From positions 14,727,103 to 14,791,102 of the forward strand of contig CM068549.1 of NCBI GenBank assembly GCA_035048495.1: a DNA stretch of 64,000 bases, written 5' to 3'. The position numbers and the translations under genes were made by a program. Position 1 is the stretch's first letter. Each line of letters starts with the position of its first letter. The notes under the pieces are model-generated. The model was given only the letters and a program-made list of their open reading frames with translations, was not told the DNA's origin and did not search any database. This document shows positions 1 to 10,195 of the stretch, in pieces. The stretch is from Euptelea pleiosperma (lineage: Eukaryota; Streptophyta; Magnoliopsida; Ranunculales; Eupteleaceae).

Positions 1-1722
1 CTGACAGCGGTGAAGTACAAGCCCTAGATGGTTCAGACAGTCATCAAAGGATGACCCAAAGACTGAGAAGTCATCCATAAAGACTTCGAGGAATTTTTCC
101 ACCATGTCAGAGAATATGCTCATCATACACCTTTGAAAGGTCGCGGGTGCATTGCAGAGGCCAAAGGGCATGCGCTTGTAGGCAAAAGTGCCAAAGGGAC
201 AGGTGAAAGTTGTCTTCTCGTGGTCCTCAGGGGCGATTGGTATTTGATTATACCCTGAGTAACCATCGAGGAAGCAGTAATAGGAATGACCTGCTAGTCT
301 CTCCAACATCTGGTCGATGAAGGGTAAAGGAAAATGGTCCTTCCTAGTGTTGGTGTTGAGTCGTCGGTAATCGATGCAGACTCTCCACCCTTTCTTCAGG
401 CGCTGGGTGACCATTTCCTTATGCTCATTTTCCACAACTGTGAATCCTGCCTTTTTAGGGACGACATGAATAGGACTCACCCATTTGCTATCGGAGATGG
501 GGTAAATGATACCCGCATCTAACAGTTTAAGGACCTCGTCCCGGACTACATCCTTCAAGACGGGGTTCAACCTCCTCTGGTGTTCTCGAGAGGTTTTGGA
601 TTCATCCTCAAGATAGATGTGATGTTGGCACACCGAGGGGTCTATGCCACGAATATCATCTATAGTCCAACCTATCGCAGATTTGTGCTCGTTGAGCAGC
701 TCGAGAAGTTTTTTACGTTCACTCTCAGACAAAGCGGAAGTAATAATGACAGGGTAGGTTTCCTTAGGACCAAGATAGGCATAGGAAAGATCTGTTGGAA
801 GTGGCTTGAGCTCCAATATTGGAGCAGATGGAGTAGAAATAGGTGTCACAGAAGACACGGATTGAAGAGGTATGACTTTAGTAGGTAAAGGAAGGATGGG
901 TTCTCTGGCCATGGTTATCAGAGGCTCGAACTCGATGAGAGGAGCGGGGATCTCTATCAGTGGAGTAGTCTCCAAAAGATCATTGAGATCAGAAATAGCT
1001 GACTCTGTTGCAAAGTCAGCTCCAAAGTGTTCTAGACACTGCTTAAGAATATCTTCGGTGGAGTCCGGGATTAGACTCTCAACGGCACACATTTCATCGG
1101 TCACTTCGCGATCGGCATCTTGTTGCATTAAACGAAAGATGTTGACCTCAGCTTTGAGGTTACCGAAAGCAATGGACATGTTTCCGTCCCGGCACCCGAT
1201 GTGTGCGTTCGCGGTGGCAAGGAATGGACGGCCTAAGATGACCGGAATGCGGTTATCCTGACACGGCTCGGTGTCAAGAATGATAAAGTCCACAGGATAA
1301 TAAAAGTCAGCGACTTTTACTAGGACATCTTCAATGATTCCTCTTGAAATCTTGATGGACTGATCAGCCAATTTCAGGGTGACATTAGTAGGCTTCATAT
1401 CTTTCAGTCCTAACTGCTGATATACCGAGAATGGTATGAGGTTGACGCTAGCCCCTAAATCTAGCAAGGCAGTGCAGCTAAAGTTGTCACCAATTTCACA
1501 TTAGACAGTTGGGCTACCTAGATCCTTGTGTTTGATCACACTGTTGCGTTGAATGAACGCGGTAGCTTTTTCGGCCAAGAAGGCAGCTTTGGGTACATGC
1601 GTACGCCGCTTAACTGTGCACAAGTCCTTGAGGAATTTGGCATAGGAGGGAATTTGCTTGATAGCAAAAAGGAATGGGATATTGATCTGGACGTCTTTAA
1701 AGACGTCTAAGATCTCTGAGAA
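1..1722 (-). pseudogene. Athila protease and N-terminal reverse transcriptase, second unit (cut by window edge)
   Basis: This is the same reading frame as the complete unit at 12287-14008, cut at the left edge inside reverse transcriptase. The protease motif LDLGASVNLIP lies just after the ATG at 1467. A stop codon (TAA, 1501-1503, minus strand) separates it from the preceding linker, which itself follows the gag stop at 1723-1725. Both stops are also present in the other unit. The RT part carries the palm motifs up to YKRMPFGLCNAPATF, and FMDD is visible near the edge. It cannot give an intact polyprotein without readthrough. Confidence 0.85.
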
Positions 1723-3681
1723 TTACTGATCCCGCTTATCTTGGACAAGTCTGTCCGGGAAGGGAGGCTTTACTCGACAAATGGATTTGTCTTTAGCATT
1801 CGATTTCTGCACAGGGATATCAGATGTTGGTGAAGAGGTGGAAGAAGCAGAGGTAGGATTGGTACGAGTTTCCTCTGTACGAGTGATGGGTGCTGGAGAT
1901 GGCACCGGTGGTGGTTGGACTCCCATGTCCACAGTTTTTCCAGATCGTAGGGTGGTTACAGCTTGCACCTCCCCTTGATAATTCTCATTCTGGCTTTGAG
2001 ATTGGGAACCGATCTCATATACTGCTCCTTTGGCATTTCCTTTTGGGTTGGCGATGAGTTGGCTAGGAAAGATCCCCTTAGCCTTCTCAGCTTCCAAGTT
2101 ACCTAGACGTTGCTCTAGACGAAGCATGGATTGCTGTTGCTGTTGCTCTAGGCGTTGCATAGATTGAGTAATGAGTTGAGCTAGAAGGTCCTCAATACCA
2201 GGTTTGGGGACCGACTGTTGGGGAGCAGCTAATGGGAGCTGAGACACCAATTCGCAACTCGAGCTCATCGGGGCATTATAGTTATAGGCGGAAGAATTAG
2301 TTGGGACAATCTGTTGGTTCTGAAAGTTCTGGGGAACTCTTTGCTGATTCTGAAATGTGCTCTGTTGTCCAGAGTATTGACTCTGTTGGAACTGCTGGTT
2401 CTGAGTAGATGGGTACTGATTCTGCTGATATTGTCCCTGATTGAATTGCCTATTGGGTTGATTGAACCCAGGAGGATACATGCCCTGAGGCTGACGCGGA
2501 GGTTGAGCTTGTGGTTGAGTAGACTGCGGCCTCCAAGAGAAGTTAGGGTGGTTTCTCGTGTCCGGATGATAAGATTGACTATACGAGTTCTGAGTGGGTG
2601 GTTTGTATGTGCTGAAAGCACAAACTTCTTCCTGAAGAGGATTAGACCATCCTTCATTCAAAGGACAATGCTCAGTAGTATGGGAGGGTTGCAGACAGAG
2701 GGTGCAGGATTCCATAGGGCTCTCGTGTCCCACATGCATGACTGGGGTAGATTGTTGAGTAGGTTTTTGTACAGACACAGCCAGTGCCGAGACTGACTTG
2801 CTCAACTCTTGAATGACAGATCGAAGCTCAGTATCAACTGTAGCATCATGTCCCTTGGTTGTCCTTTGGACTGAAGTGGTTCGACTGAACTCTGAGTCAT
2901 TCGTCCAATGTTGAGAGTTTTCTCCTAACTCTCCCAAGAATTTGTATGCATCGGTCGGAGTTTGGTGCAGGAATTTTCCTTGGCACATTGACTCTACCAT
3001 GGTCCGGGACTCATCAGTAAGTCCCTTATAGAAGACGTGGACAAGATTGCCCTTGTCGATGCTATGGTGGGGACACTTAGTCAGGTAGTCTTGGAATCTA
3101 TCCCATGCTTCAAAAAATTTCTCATCAGACTTCTGTCTAAAGTCCTGAATGAGTTGCTTCATTTGGTTGGTCCGAGTCATGGGGTAGAATTTAGACATGA
3201 ATTTGCCCACCAATTCTTTCCAACTGCTGATTGAATCAGCGGGTAAGGAGTAGAGCCAATCTGAGGCTCGGTCTTTGAGCGAGAATGGAAAAACTCGCAA
3301 ACGGACATTGTCATCATCGAGGTTCTGATTCTTGAAAAGTAGGATGACATGTTGGAATTCCCTAATATGGGAATATGGGTCTTCTCTTGGGAGACCACGA
3401 AAGGTAGGCAGCATTTGGATCGTCTGCGGTCTGATCTCAAACTGTACCGCCGTAGTAGGTGGGAGAATAATGCAAGTGGGCGGATTCGCAGAAATAGGGG
3501 CGAACGTCTCGATAAGAGGTCGTTCGACTGCCATGACTACAAAGGTAGTAGTACTGGGGGAGGCGGGTGGGGAAAGAGATGGGGAAGAATTCAGTGGAGG
3601 ATCCACTGTAGGTACGTGATTCTCAGATCGAACCAAGCGTTTGTTCGGACGATTCCAAACGGGCATGCGCGAATGAAGCAA
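1723..3681 (-). CDS. Athila gag polyprotein, second unit (652 codons)
   Basis: This open frame is the structural Gag protein, which forms the cytoplasmic particle. A retrotransposon-gag domain lies at about residues 90-240 (FRGLPREDPYSHIREF, then a WD-containing helix region). One CCHC zinc knuckle, CTLCLQPSHTTEHC, is at about residue 325, followed by a long Q/N/P-rich stretch at about 390-480. The upstream leader contains no better start. It ends at a TAA exactly where other Athila polyproteins continue into a QFSEILDVFK-like linker, so the stop is probably a nonsense mutation (CAA to TAA). The product differs from the right-hand copy by one synonymous or near-synonymous base near 3126. Confidence 0.85.
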   Translation of the reverse strand: MLHSRMPVWNRPNKRLVRSENHVPTVDPPLNSSPSLSPPASPSTTTFVVMAVERPLIETFAPISANPPTCIILPPTTAVQFEIRPQTIQMLPTFRGLPREDPYSHIREFQHVILLFKNQNLDDDNVRLRVFPFSLKDRASDWLYSLPADSISSWKELVGKFMSKFYPMTRTNQMKQLIQDFRQKSDEKFFEAWDRFQDYLTKCPHHSIDKGNLVHVFYKGLTDESRTMVESMCQGKFLHQTPTDAYKFLGELGENSQHWTNDSEFSRTTSVQRTTKGHDATVDTELRSVIQELSKSVSALAVSVQKPTQQSTPVMHVGHESPMESCTLCLQPSHTTEHCPLNEGWSNPLQEEVCAFSTYKPPTQNSYSQSYHPDTRNHPNFSWRPQSTQPQAQPPRQPQGMYPPGFNQPNRQFNQGQYQQNQYPSTQNQQFQQSQYSGQQSTFQNQQRVPQNFQNQQIVPTNSSAYNYNAPMSSSCELVSQLPLAAPQQSVPKPGIEDLLAQLITQSMQRLEQQQQQSMLRLEQRLGNLEAEKAKGIFPSQLIANPKGNAKGAVYEIGSQSQSQNENYQGEVQAVTTLRSGKTVDMGVQPPPVPSPAPITRTEETRTNPTSASSTSSPTSDIPVQKSNAKDKSICRVKPPFPDRLVQDKRDQ

Positions 3682-5364
3682 GCTCTATACTTGGCAAAAA
3701 GTTGCCAGAGAGGAACACTATCCTAAATGATGCACACCAAGCACAGATAATCCTATTCTAAGCAATCAGGATATATTTTAGGAATTATCTTTGTTAGTTT
3801 TGGGGCTAGAGTAGATTATGACAGTGGGCGGACCACTGGTTTATCTTTTAACCGCCGGACTAACTGTTTTGCACTCAGAGGTTCTCACCAGGCTACACTC
3901 TTTAGAGAGAATCCTTTAGTACTAACTCTAGTTAACAACAAGGCAATCCGAAGCCTAGACAGACGTGCGGCACAATGGCTGACTTAAGTACGTCCCAGAC
4001 TAACCGGATTGGTCAAGTGTATAAGAAGAGTGTTCCCTCGGGTTAAGCTCGGGTTGATGCGTGTTCCTAGTCCACACGTAACTAACCGCCGAATAGTCCA
4101 AGATGCCACGTCGAGCTCAGTGTACTTGAGTAGCAGGGACTTATGGGTGTGTTAGACAACAGGGACCCGCGCTCGTGGTCTTATTTCGATTGGATGTTAA
4201 GCGGGTTCGCTTTGCGTGGATTTTTCCTCGAACACCGGGCTAATTGGCTCTACTTCTTGATTCTTTTTAATTAAATGGAGCCTTGGGATCAAATCAGTTG
4301 GAATGATGAGGTGGGTGATGAAATCCCACCAGTTTCAATTTGGAGCAGGGTCTGCTCTCTTAGAGTTGATTGATTAACGGCCACGCCACGCAAGTCGAAG
4401 AATATGGATGCGAAAGCAAATAGACAAGCGGCAATGAGTCACCCAATGGCGCAGTATCGCATTCAAGGTGAGGATAGAGACTTACCTCCCGTGGGCCACG
4501 CCACGGGGTCGCCTCCGTGGGTTAGAGAGGGGTATCCTAATGGGCTTGGGCCCGACTCCACCTCTTTGAGCTTTCGCTCTCTACCCACACTGGATCGTGT
4601 TCCTGCAGAAACAGTTAGATCGCACGGTCTAGGTATGTGGGATTCTATTTGGAAGATCCTTGCCTTTTTAGGGTTCACTGAACAAGCACTGAATTTAGGC
4701 AAGTTTTTGAATTAATTTCCAAATTCGAGATGGGTTAAAATTTAGGAATTCCCAGATTGGAAAATACCTAGATTGGAAAGTTTTCCGAACTGTGGAGATC
4801 TTCCAAGAAAGATTTGATTGCGAGATCCCTTATAATTTTTGGGAAATTTCCCAAAATTGAATTTCTGCTAGATTTGGGGTGTTTCCTTTTGCAGACTTTT
4901 CCAAATTCGGAAGATTTCTAAAGATAGAAATTCTTCTAAAGAGGAAACTTCTAAGAGGGGAAACCCTAATTTAGCAAAGTTTCAAGATTTTAGAATCTTT
5001 CCAAAAATCGTAAATCCTTGATTGGTGATTTCTAAAAATCTGCAGAATATAAAACCCTAATTTTTTTGAATTTTGATTTTATTATTTTTGTGGTAATTTC
5101 CACTTAATCTAGGGTTTCTAAAAAACCCTAGAACAAGATCTAGCAGTTATATGGAAAGCTGTAAAAGTCCTAAATTATTACAAATTGCACTCGGCCTTCC
5201 GAGGCATTAAAAATAGTAATTTAAAAACTGCTAAAAAAAATCCCTAAAAACACAAAATAGAATGTTTCCCGAAAAGGTCGGGCTGGCCAAATTGAGCAGC
5301 TTTTCACTTCAGCAACTTTCCAATTCCGTCTTTACGTCCTTTTTCGCACTCCCGAACACCCGAG
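3682..5364 (-). other. Athila 5' untranslated leader, second unit
   Basis: About 1.7 kb lies between the primer binding site and the gag start. I see no credible coding sequence. The ORFs at 4404-4715 (+) and 4463-4702 (-) are antiparallel chance frames. The first half, next to the PBS, is AT-rich with many repeats of TTCCAAATT and AAACCCTAA type. Long leaders are normal in Athila and Tat elements. Confidence 0.7.
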
Positions 5365-5378
5365 CGGCAGCGGCGCCA
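5365..5378 (-). other. Primer binding site, tRNA-Asp-like (middle LTR)
   Basis: The minus strand reads TGGCGCCGCTGCCG, two bases after the LTR end (...TTTTCA AA). It fits the Athila-type PBS complementary to the 3' end of tRNA-Asp with one mismatch. It fixes the LTR's left boundary on the plus strand at 5381. Confidence 0.85.
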
Positions 5379-6378
5379 TTTGAAAATAGGGTTTTTCCGC
5401 GTCGTTGGTTACGAAAACCCTAGAATCAACAATTTTTGTAATTATCCGAATCTTGTTCACTCAAATCCTGCAAAAATCACAGGGTTTTACAGTGGCTCGT
5501 GTCGGGTATCGTCCGCACTCGGGGTTAGTGTGCTTAATTCAAAGACATGAAATGACGGATTTTTATCAAGAAATTGCTCTGAAACTCATGGATGGAAGGA
5601 TGAGAATGGTGAGGTGGATTTTTAAAATATCATTCTTGACTTTTAGAGAGAGAAACTATTAAACTAATGTGAACAACAGAAAATGAGAAATTGCCAACTT
5701 AATAATGGAAAATTGAAGATTTATTTATTGAACGAAATTCAAATTACATTGCATAAACTAAGGGTAAAACAAAAATTTTAAATTAAGAAAAAGAGAAGAG
5801 AGAGAAAGGATGAAAGGGTGAAACCTAGTAAGCATGTAAAGTAGAGAGAGAAAAGACACTTAAGAGAGAGAAGAGATGGTAAGAGAGAGAAAATGAAAAG
5901 ACAATGGGATCACCTTTGCAAACTCACCCGAATTGGATCGGTCAATGAAGAAGAGTGATTGGCTGATGATTGGCCATTTGATTGACCATGATGTGCATCA
6001 AGTCATGGTTGAAGATGAGGATAGGGTTGTGCAAACTGTGAAGGAGAAGAACCCGATGGTTTGCAAGAATGCTACGGCCTGCTACCTTGCAGGTTGTGGC
6101 TTGTGGTGGCTGTGGGCTGGCCGATGAAGATCCACATGGTGAGAGGAAGTAGCAAGGAAGGGCTCACGGTGATGGTGCAGTGGCAACACCAGCAATGGCG
6201 GAAAGTGATGGAGGCGATAGCAGAGGTGTGTAGCGACCACACAGGATCCAAGGAGGGAAGCTCACGGCTTCCTCCTTCTCTCTTCTCCTTCTCTTTTCTG
6301 GATTCTTTTCTCTTTTTTTTTTTTGTTTTGTTGTTGCTGCGATGTGCAGCAACGATGGTAGGAGCGGTGGTTGTGGCA

Positions 6379-6404
6379 GATCTGCAACTTAAGAGTTGCA
6401 GATC
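6379..6404. repeat. Perfect hairpin in LTR (11-bp arms, TAAG loop)
   Basis: Arms GATCTGCAACT and AGTTGCAGATC surround TAAG. It is duplicated at 18665-18690 in the other LTR. It belongs to a hairpin series built on the TGCAACTC core that recurs in all three LTR loci of this family in the window. Confidence 0.85.
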
Positions 6405-6639
6405 GTATGGAGAAGGTTGGGGCGGAGGCTATGCAGCGTGGAGATGAGGGTGAAGGGGGCGGTGAAGTGAAGGCGGTGCTGCTAGTGCAGTGGCAGCAAC
6501 AATGATGAAGGGGGGGGGGCGAGCTGGGCTTGCACTCCAGCAGGTTGGAGTCCTCTCCTCCTCTCTTCTCTTCTCTTCTCTCTTTCCTTTCTTTTTCTCT
6601 TTTTTTTTTTTTTTTTTTTGTTTTTTTGAGCAAAACGGA

Positions 6640-6664
6640 CTGGAGTTGCAGGTTGCAACTCCAG
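6640..6664. repeat. Perfect hairpin in LTR (11-bp arms, GGT loop)
   Basis: Arms CTGGAGTTGCA and TGCAACTCCAG surround GGT. The duplicate is in the right LTR near 18927-18951. Homologous hairpins of changed sequence but preserved pairing occur in the solo LTR at 33008-33032, 33185-33212 and 33910-33931. Confidence 0.85.
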
Positions 6665-7780
6665 CACGTTAGAGAGTGTGGGGGCGGTGGCTGGTGCACA
6701 CCAGTCCAATGGAGGTAAGTCTAACGGCTTCCTCTCCTTCTTTTCTCCCTCTCTCCCTTTTTTTCTGGTTTTTTTTTTTTTTGCTTTGGGGAGAAGAGGA
6801 GGGAACGACTGAGGGTTCTTGAGAGGAGAACGTGGAAGAGAGGAGAGGTCTTGAGGGCAGTAGCCTTCTTGAGATCCTTGGACGTGTGGAGAGGAGATAG
6901 CAGGTTGCAGGTTGCAGGTTGCAGGCCAAAAATGGAGGACGGTTTCGAGGCAAGGGAGAGTGACGGCTTGGGATAAAAAATTAGAAAGTGAGTTGAGGGC
7001 CAGTGAGAACGGCTTGGGTTTTAGTTTTTATACATCTCCCCATCTTTCCCAAGCCATTCTCTCTAATATGATCAAATCTAATGGCCCAAAACACTCTTCT
7101 CTCCCCTCTTCTAGGACATGTCCAGCCACAATAAAATAAAGAATCTTTTTCTCAAATGCTTTCCAATCCCTCCAACCCTATTGGCATTCCAAAAAGATTT
7201 TCCTTCTATATTGAAAACAACACATGCCCTTTCTAGTTTAAAACCTATGTTCGTATTAGTTATGCTTTCTTAAAAATCAAGGTTTTCTAAAAGGCATTCA
7301 TAATCTTTTCTTTCCAATTTTCTCTTACCATAAAAGAACAATTTAACCAAAAGATATTTTCCATTTTCAAAAGAAGATGTTTGAGAAATCATTTTCCCTA
7401 TTGCCATCTATAGAGCCGCAATCTTGTTGGCCATTGGATGAGAAGGAGATCATGTGGCAATTGTCGAATGATGAGGAATGGATGGTGATGATTGGCTGAG
7501 GTAAGTCATGGGATGGGGTGACGGTGAGGGAGGAGAAGATCGGATGGTTAGGAGAATCTAATGGATATGAATGGAGATGATGGAGATCTAGTGGCGATCG
7601 GATGGTGAGCGGATGATTGGGCAGATAATCTGAATTATCCGACGGTCGGACAGATGATCGTATGGCTCAGATGATGATGATGAGGGCACGTGGTGAGCGA
7701 AGGATGACCATAAGATGTGGAACTCAGGGTTTTAGAGAGAGGAGAGAGAAAATATTACAAAATAAAGGAGAAATGCTAAT

Positions 7781-7855
7781 AGAGGGTCTTGAACCCTGGT
7801 CTTTGACTTGGTCTTCTGCATGCTTTACCAACTGAGTGAGTCCTCATCTTATGTT
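7781..7855 (-). other. tRNA-like segment inside the Athila LTR (A box and B box)
   Basis: On the minus strand, a CTCAGTTGGTAAAGC A-box-like stretch is followed about 35 nt later by GGTTCAAGACC, a good B box. The B box sits in a T-arm-like hairpin (AGGG-TTCAAGA-CCCT). Length and spacing fit a tRNA or a tRNA-derived SINE head. It is repeated in the right LTR (20068-20142), and a degenerate homologue is at the same LTR position in the solo LTR (B-box-like GGTTCTAGACC near 32124-32134). I do not see a full acceptor stem or a clear anticodon, so it is not called as a tRNA gene. Confidence 0.55.
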
Positions 7856-8088
7856 AGTTGATAAGCTTTAATGTCCTTAGTCTCTTCTTTTCTCTTGATT
7901 TTCTCTCAGGCTTTTTCGATTCTCTGGCTCTTCCTGTCTTCAGCCTACTTCTTCTTGTCTAAGTCCATTGGCTCTTTATGCTTTGATCAAAGGCTCTGGC
8001 AGTCAGTTGTGGGCCCACAATCCTTAAAATTCTCCAATCGGGTTTCCTGCGATAAAAGAAGCGAGTAATGAGACTTAATCAGAACGGC

Positions 8089-8094
8089 TTTATA
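8089..8094 (-). promoter_or_regulatory. Candidate TATA box in LTR
   Basis: The minus strand reads GATATAAAG about 180 bases into the LTR. The motif is conserved at 20376-20381 and in the diverged solo LTR at 31805-31810 (plus strand). Just upstream, towards the LTR start, are repeated TACGTA and GCGTAG elements. Conservation in a diverged copy is the main support. The transcription start is not known. Confidence 0.35.
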
Positions 8095-8275
8095 TCTAGA
8101 CTTCCGAAAATGTGTTTAATGCATGCAAATATACCATTTCGTCCAGAAAAGTGTGTTCTACGCAACAGAAGATACTCTTACGTAGAAAAGTAGGTAAATA
8201 GAGTATTTTACGTAGGAGAATGCAATAACGCTAAAAGGATAATTGCTTAAAATAAGCACTTTTGAGCGAATATCA

Positions 8276-8286
8276 CAACCCCCAAC
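8276..8286 (-). other. Polypurine tract next to 3' LTR
   Basis: On the minus strand, GGTTGGGGGTTG directly precedes the LTR start TGATATTCGC. It is the expected plus-strand primer site. Two further tracts with the same GGTTGGGGGT core lie at 9868-9880 and 10155-10165. Confidence 0.7.
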
Positions 8287-9867
8287 CAGCATATTGCCAA
8301 TCCTTGGCAATTAGTGCGAAGTAAATGAGCTTAAAAGGGTTCTGCACATGCTGCACACTTTTTCATATTAGCTCCGGGAAAACACCGTTCGTCAAATTAT
8401 TGAATGGATGCAAAAACAGTTACATGCTAGCGAAGAGTTTGAAAGTTTTGGCAAGACTACAGACTGATAATCATGACCCAGAATAGTCAGACTCTGCGTT
8501 TGTGTGTGCTCAACATTCTCATCATCCGACAGTAAAGATTTCCAGATCACCTCTAAGTTTTTCTGCCTCGACCTCAAATCTCACATGTTTAGCACTCAGA
8601 ATAGAATCACACAAGAAGGGTTTTCTTCTTTTCTCTCAATTTATATGTGAGGAGATGTATTTAAAAGAGGCAAAAGATCTCACATATGTTTTATTTGAAG
8701 GAAGGACATCTTTAACAGAAGAAGATCTCATGATTGGAATACCACTTCACTCGGGAACGTCAGATCAAACTCTATAGCTTCCCTTTCTCCAATCTCCACA
8801 TTTTATGATCGTGCTATCCTAGAATCAAGTAGGACTTTCTTGGGTTGTAATGAGGCTTAGGTCAGGTGTAGAGAGATACAGGATTTCAAAGATCTTGAGA
8901 GGATATTGCCATTTTTTTGAATTTTTCCTGCGACGTAACACCATTATCTGGTTCTTTTTCCTTTTTTTTTTTTTGTATTTTTCTCTTTTTCTTGATATTT
9001 CTGAGACTGCTCAATTTCTTTTCAGCTCTTCTTCATACTTTCTTTCTATATTTTGTTTTTGGCTTGAACCACTTTTTTTTCCTTTTGATTCTTCTTCTTT
9101 ACTTTTCTTTTTCACGGTACACCCACATCAGTTATTCTTTTGTCCATCTCAAAATAAGGGTAGCCAGTCATATTTCGTAGCTGGACTGGATTTTAGGTTG
9201 ATGGGTTTGCAAAGAAAAGGCTTTTATAGAATGGCTCAAGGGGTTTCTAGTGAAGTATAATTCAGGTGAGTAAGAAGGCTGAATGGTTCAGAAAAATGGC
9301 CTAAATCATTTTCTAGGGTTTGCACTATCATGTATACTGTCTTGACTGGATATAGAGAAGGTTCTGTCGTAGTAATCCAATGTTGATGTCGTTCCGAGTT
9401 TTATGATCGAAGCAAAAGATAATGAGATCTCTCAACGAATATTGCGGGCATGAAGAATAGTGAGTCATCTTGTGACTCAGAATTGTTGTATAACACTCTG
9501 AATTGATTAAAGGCTCGAAAGCTCACTGGGTTAGGTCTCCACAATTATTCTCGCAGGATCTCTAGAATTTCTAAACTTAGGATGACTCTGATATTGATAG
9601 TGTACAATTGTGCCGAATATGAGTTTTTCTGAGTTTTCAAACCTGCTGTAGTCACGCTTGAATTGACTCAACGCTAACTTTAAACAAAAATTGACATCCT
9701 CAATACTGACTTAACGGAGGTTTTCAGCTAATCAAAGTCAGGGTATTTGACACATTTTTTGAAATTCTAGAAAACTTTTGGAGAACATCGGAAATCACTC
9801 TAAAAACAACTTTCTTCTTCTTTTTTTTTTTTTTTAATCAAAATGAAGACATGAGTTTTGGTAAATA

Positions 9868-9880
9868 CCCACCCCCAACC
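9868..9880 (-). other. Internal PPT-like tract 1
   Basis: The minus strand reads GGTTGGGGGTGGG, sharing its core with the terminal PPT. Athila/Tat elements can have extra polypurine tracts downstream of pol. Function here is inferred. Confidence 0.45.
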
Positions 9881-10154
9881 AAAAGACAGCACCGTCCTCG
9901 GTGCTCATGACCGGGACATAAAATGTTAAAAAATCGGTGATGATGATGCAAAGGATCAGGGAGGATGTTACCAAGTCAGCAGAAACTCGACAGTGTGTGG
10001 TACCTGATGATCGGAAGAATGAATGTACCTGCATTTCCAGAGATATAACAGTAATAACAAATGCATGAGACTCATGTACTCTAGGAATACCGGAATTGCC
10101 TTTCCGAAAGCGCTAAGTTTTACGTCTTCAGCCAGACACAACGGGGGTGACAGG

Positions 10155-10165
10155 CACCCCCAACC
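10155..10165 (-). other. Internal PPT-like tract 2
   Basis: The minus strand reads GGTTGGGGGTG, 30-40 bases after the integrase stop codon. It has the same core as the tract at 8276. A second plus-strand priming site is possible. Confidence 0.45.
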
Positions 10166-10195
10166 AAGTTGGAGCACAGGAGACTGAGTGGATCA

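Larger units (their letters stand above)
5381..8275 (-). repeat. Athila LTR, middle copy shared by both units (2,895 bp)
   Basis: The LTR is bounded by TG at 5381 and CA at 8275 on the plus strand, or TGATATTCGC...TTTTCA in element orientation. It serves as the 3' LTR of the right unit (PPT-like tract at 8276-8286) and the 5' LTR of the left unit (PBS at 5365-5378). It contains several poly-pyrimidine tracts, two perfect hairpins (6379-6404, 6640-6664), and a tRNA-like segment (7781-7855). It also has a cluster of ACGT-core motifs in its first 130 bases (element orientation) and a candidate TATAAA at 8089-8094. Small ORFs within it are low-complexity F/S/K/R-rich frames and are not genes. Confidence 0.92.
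8287..10195 (-). other. Athila 3' untranslated region, no env-like ORF
   Basis: About 1.9 kb separates the integrase stop from the 3' LTR. Some Athila elements carry an envelope-like ORF here. I see only short frames on the element strand (61-69 codons) with no recognisable domain. The plus-strand frame at 8850-9260 is low-complexity (F-rich) and antisense. PPT-like tracts at 9868-9880 and 10155-10165 are the only notable signals. Confidence 0.65.

Noticed and set aside
2314..2796. 160-codon plus-strand ORF across gag (also 14600-15082)
   Set aside because: It is antisense to the Q-rich part of gag, with a leucine-rich composition that comes from complementing Gln codons.
5050..5130. AAACCCTAA motifs as telomeric repeats
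   Set aside because: They are scattered single units in the leader and LTR ends, not a tandem array.
6262..6709. Lys/Arg-rich and Phe-rich ORFs in the LTRs (also at 18450-19005 and 32847-34124)
   Set aside because: They come from polypyrimidine tracts inside noncoding LTRs, on both strands at once, and change between copies.
7026..7033. TATAAAAA in the LTR (minus strand) as main promoter
   Set aside because: It is not preserved at the corresponding place of the solo LTR, unlike the TATAAA at 8089-8094.
7781..7855. Functional tRNA gene
   Set aside because: No complete acceptor stem or clear anticodon arm can be seen. It is called only as a tRNA-like segment.
8850..9260. Possible envelope-like ORF in the gypsy 3' region
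   Set aside because: It lies on the strand opposite to the element and is a Phe-run from T-rich sequence. There is no signal peptide-domain-anchor layout on the element strand.
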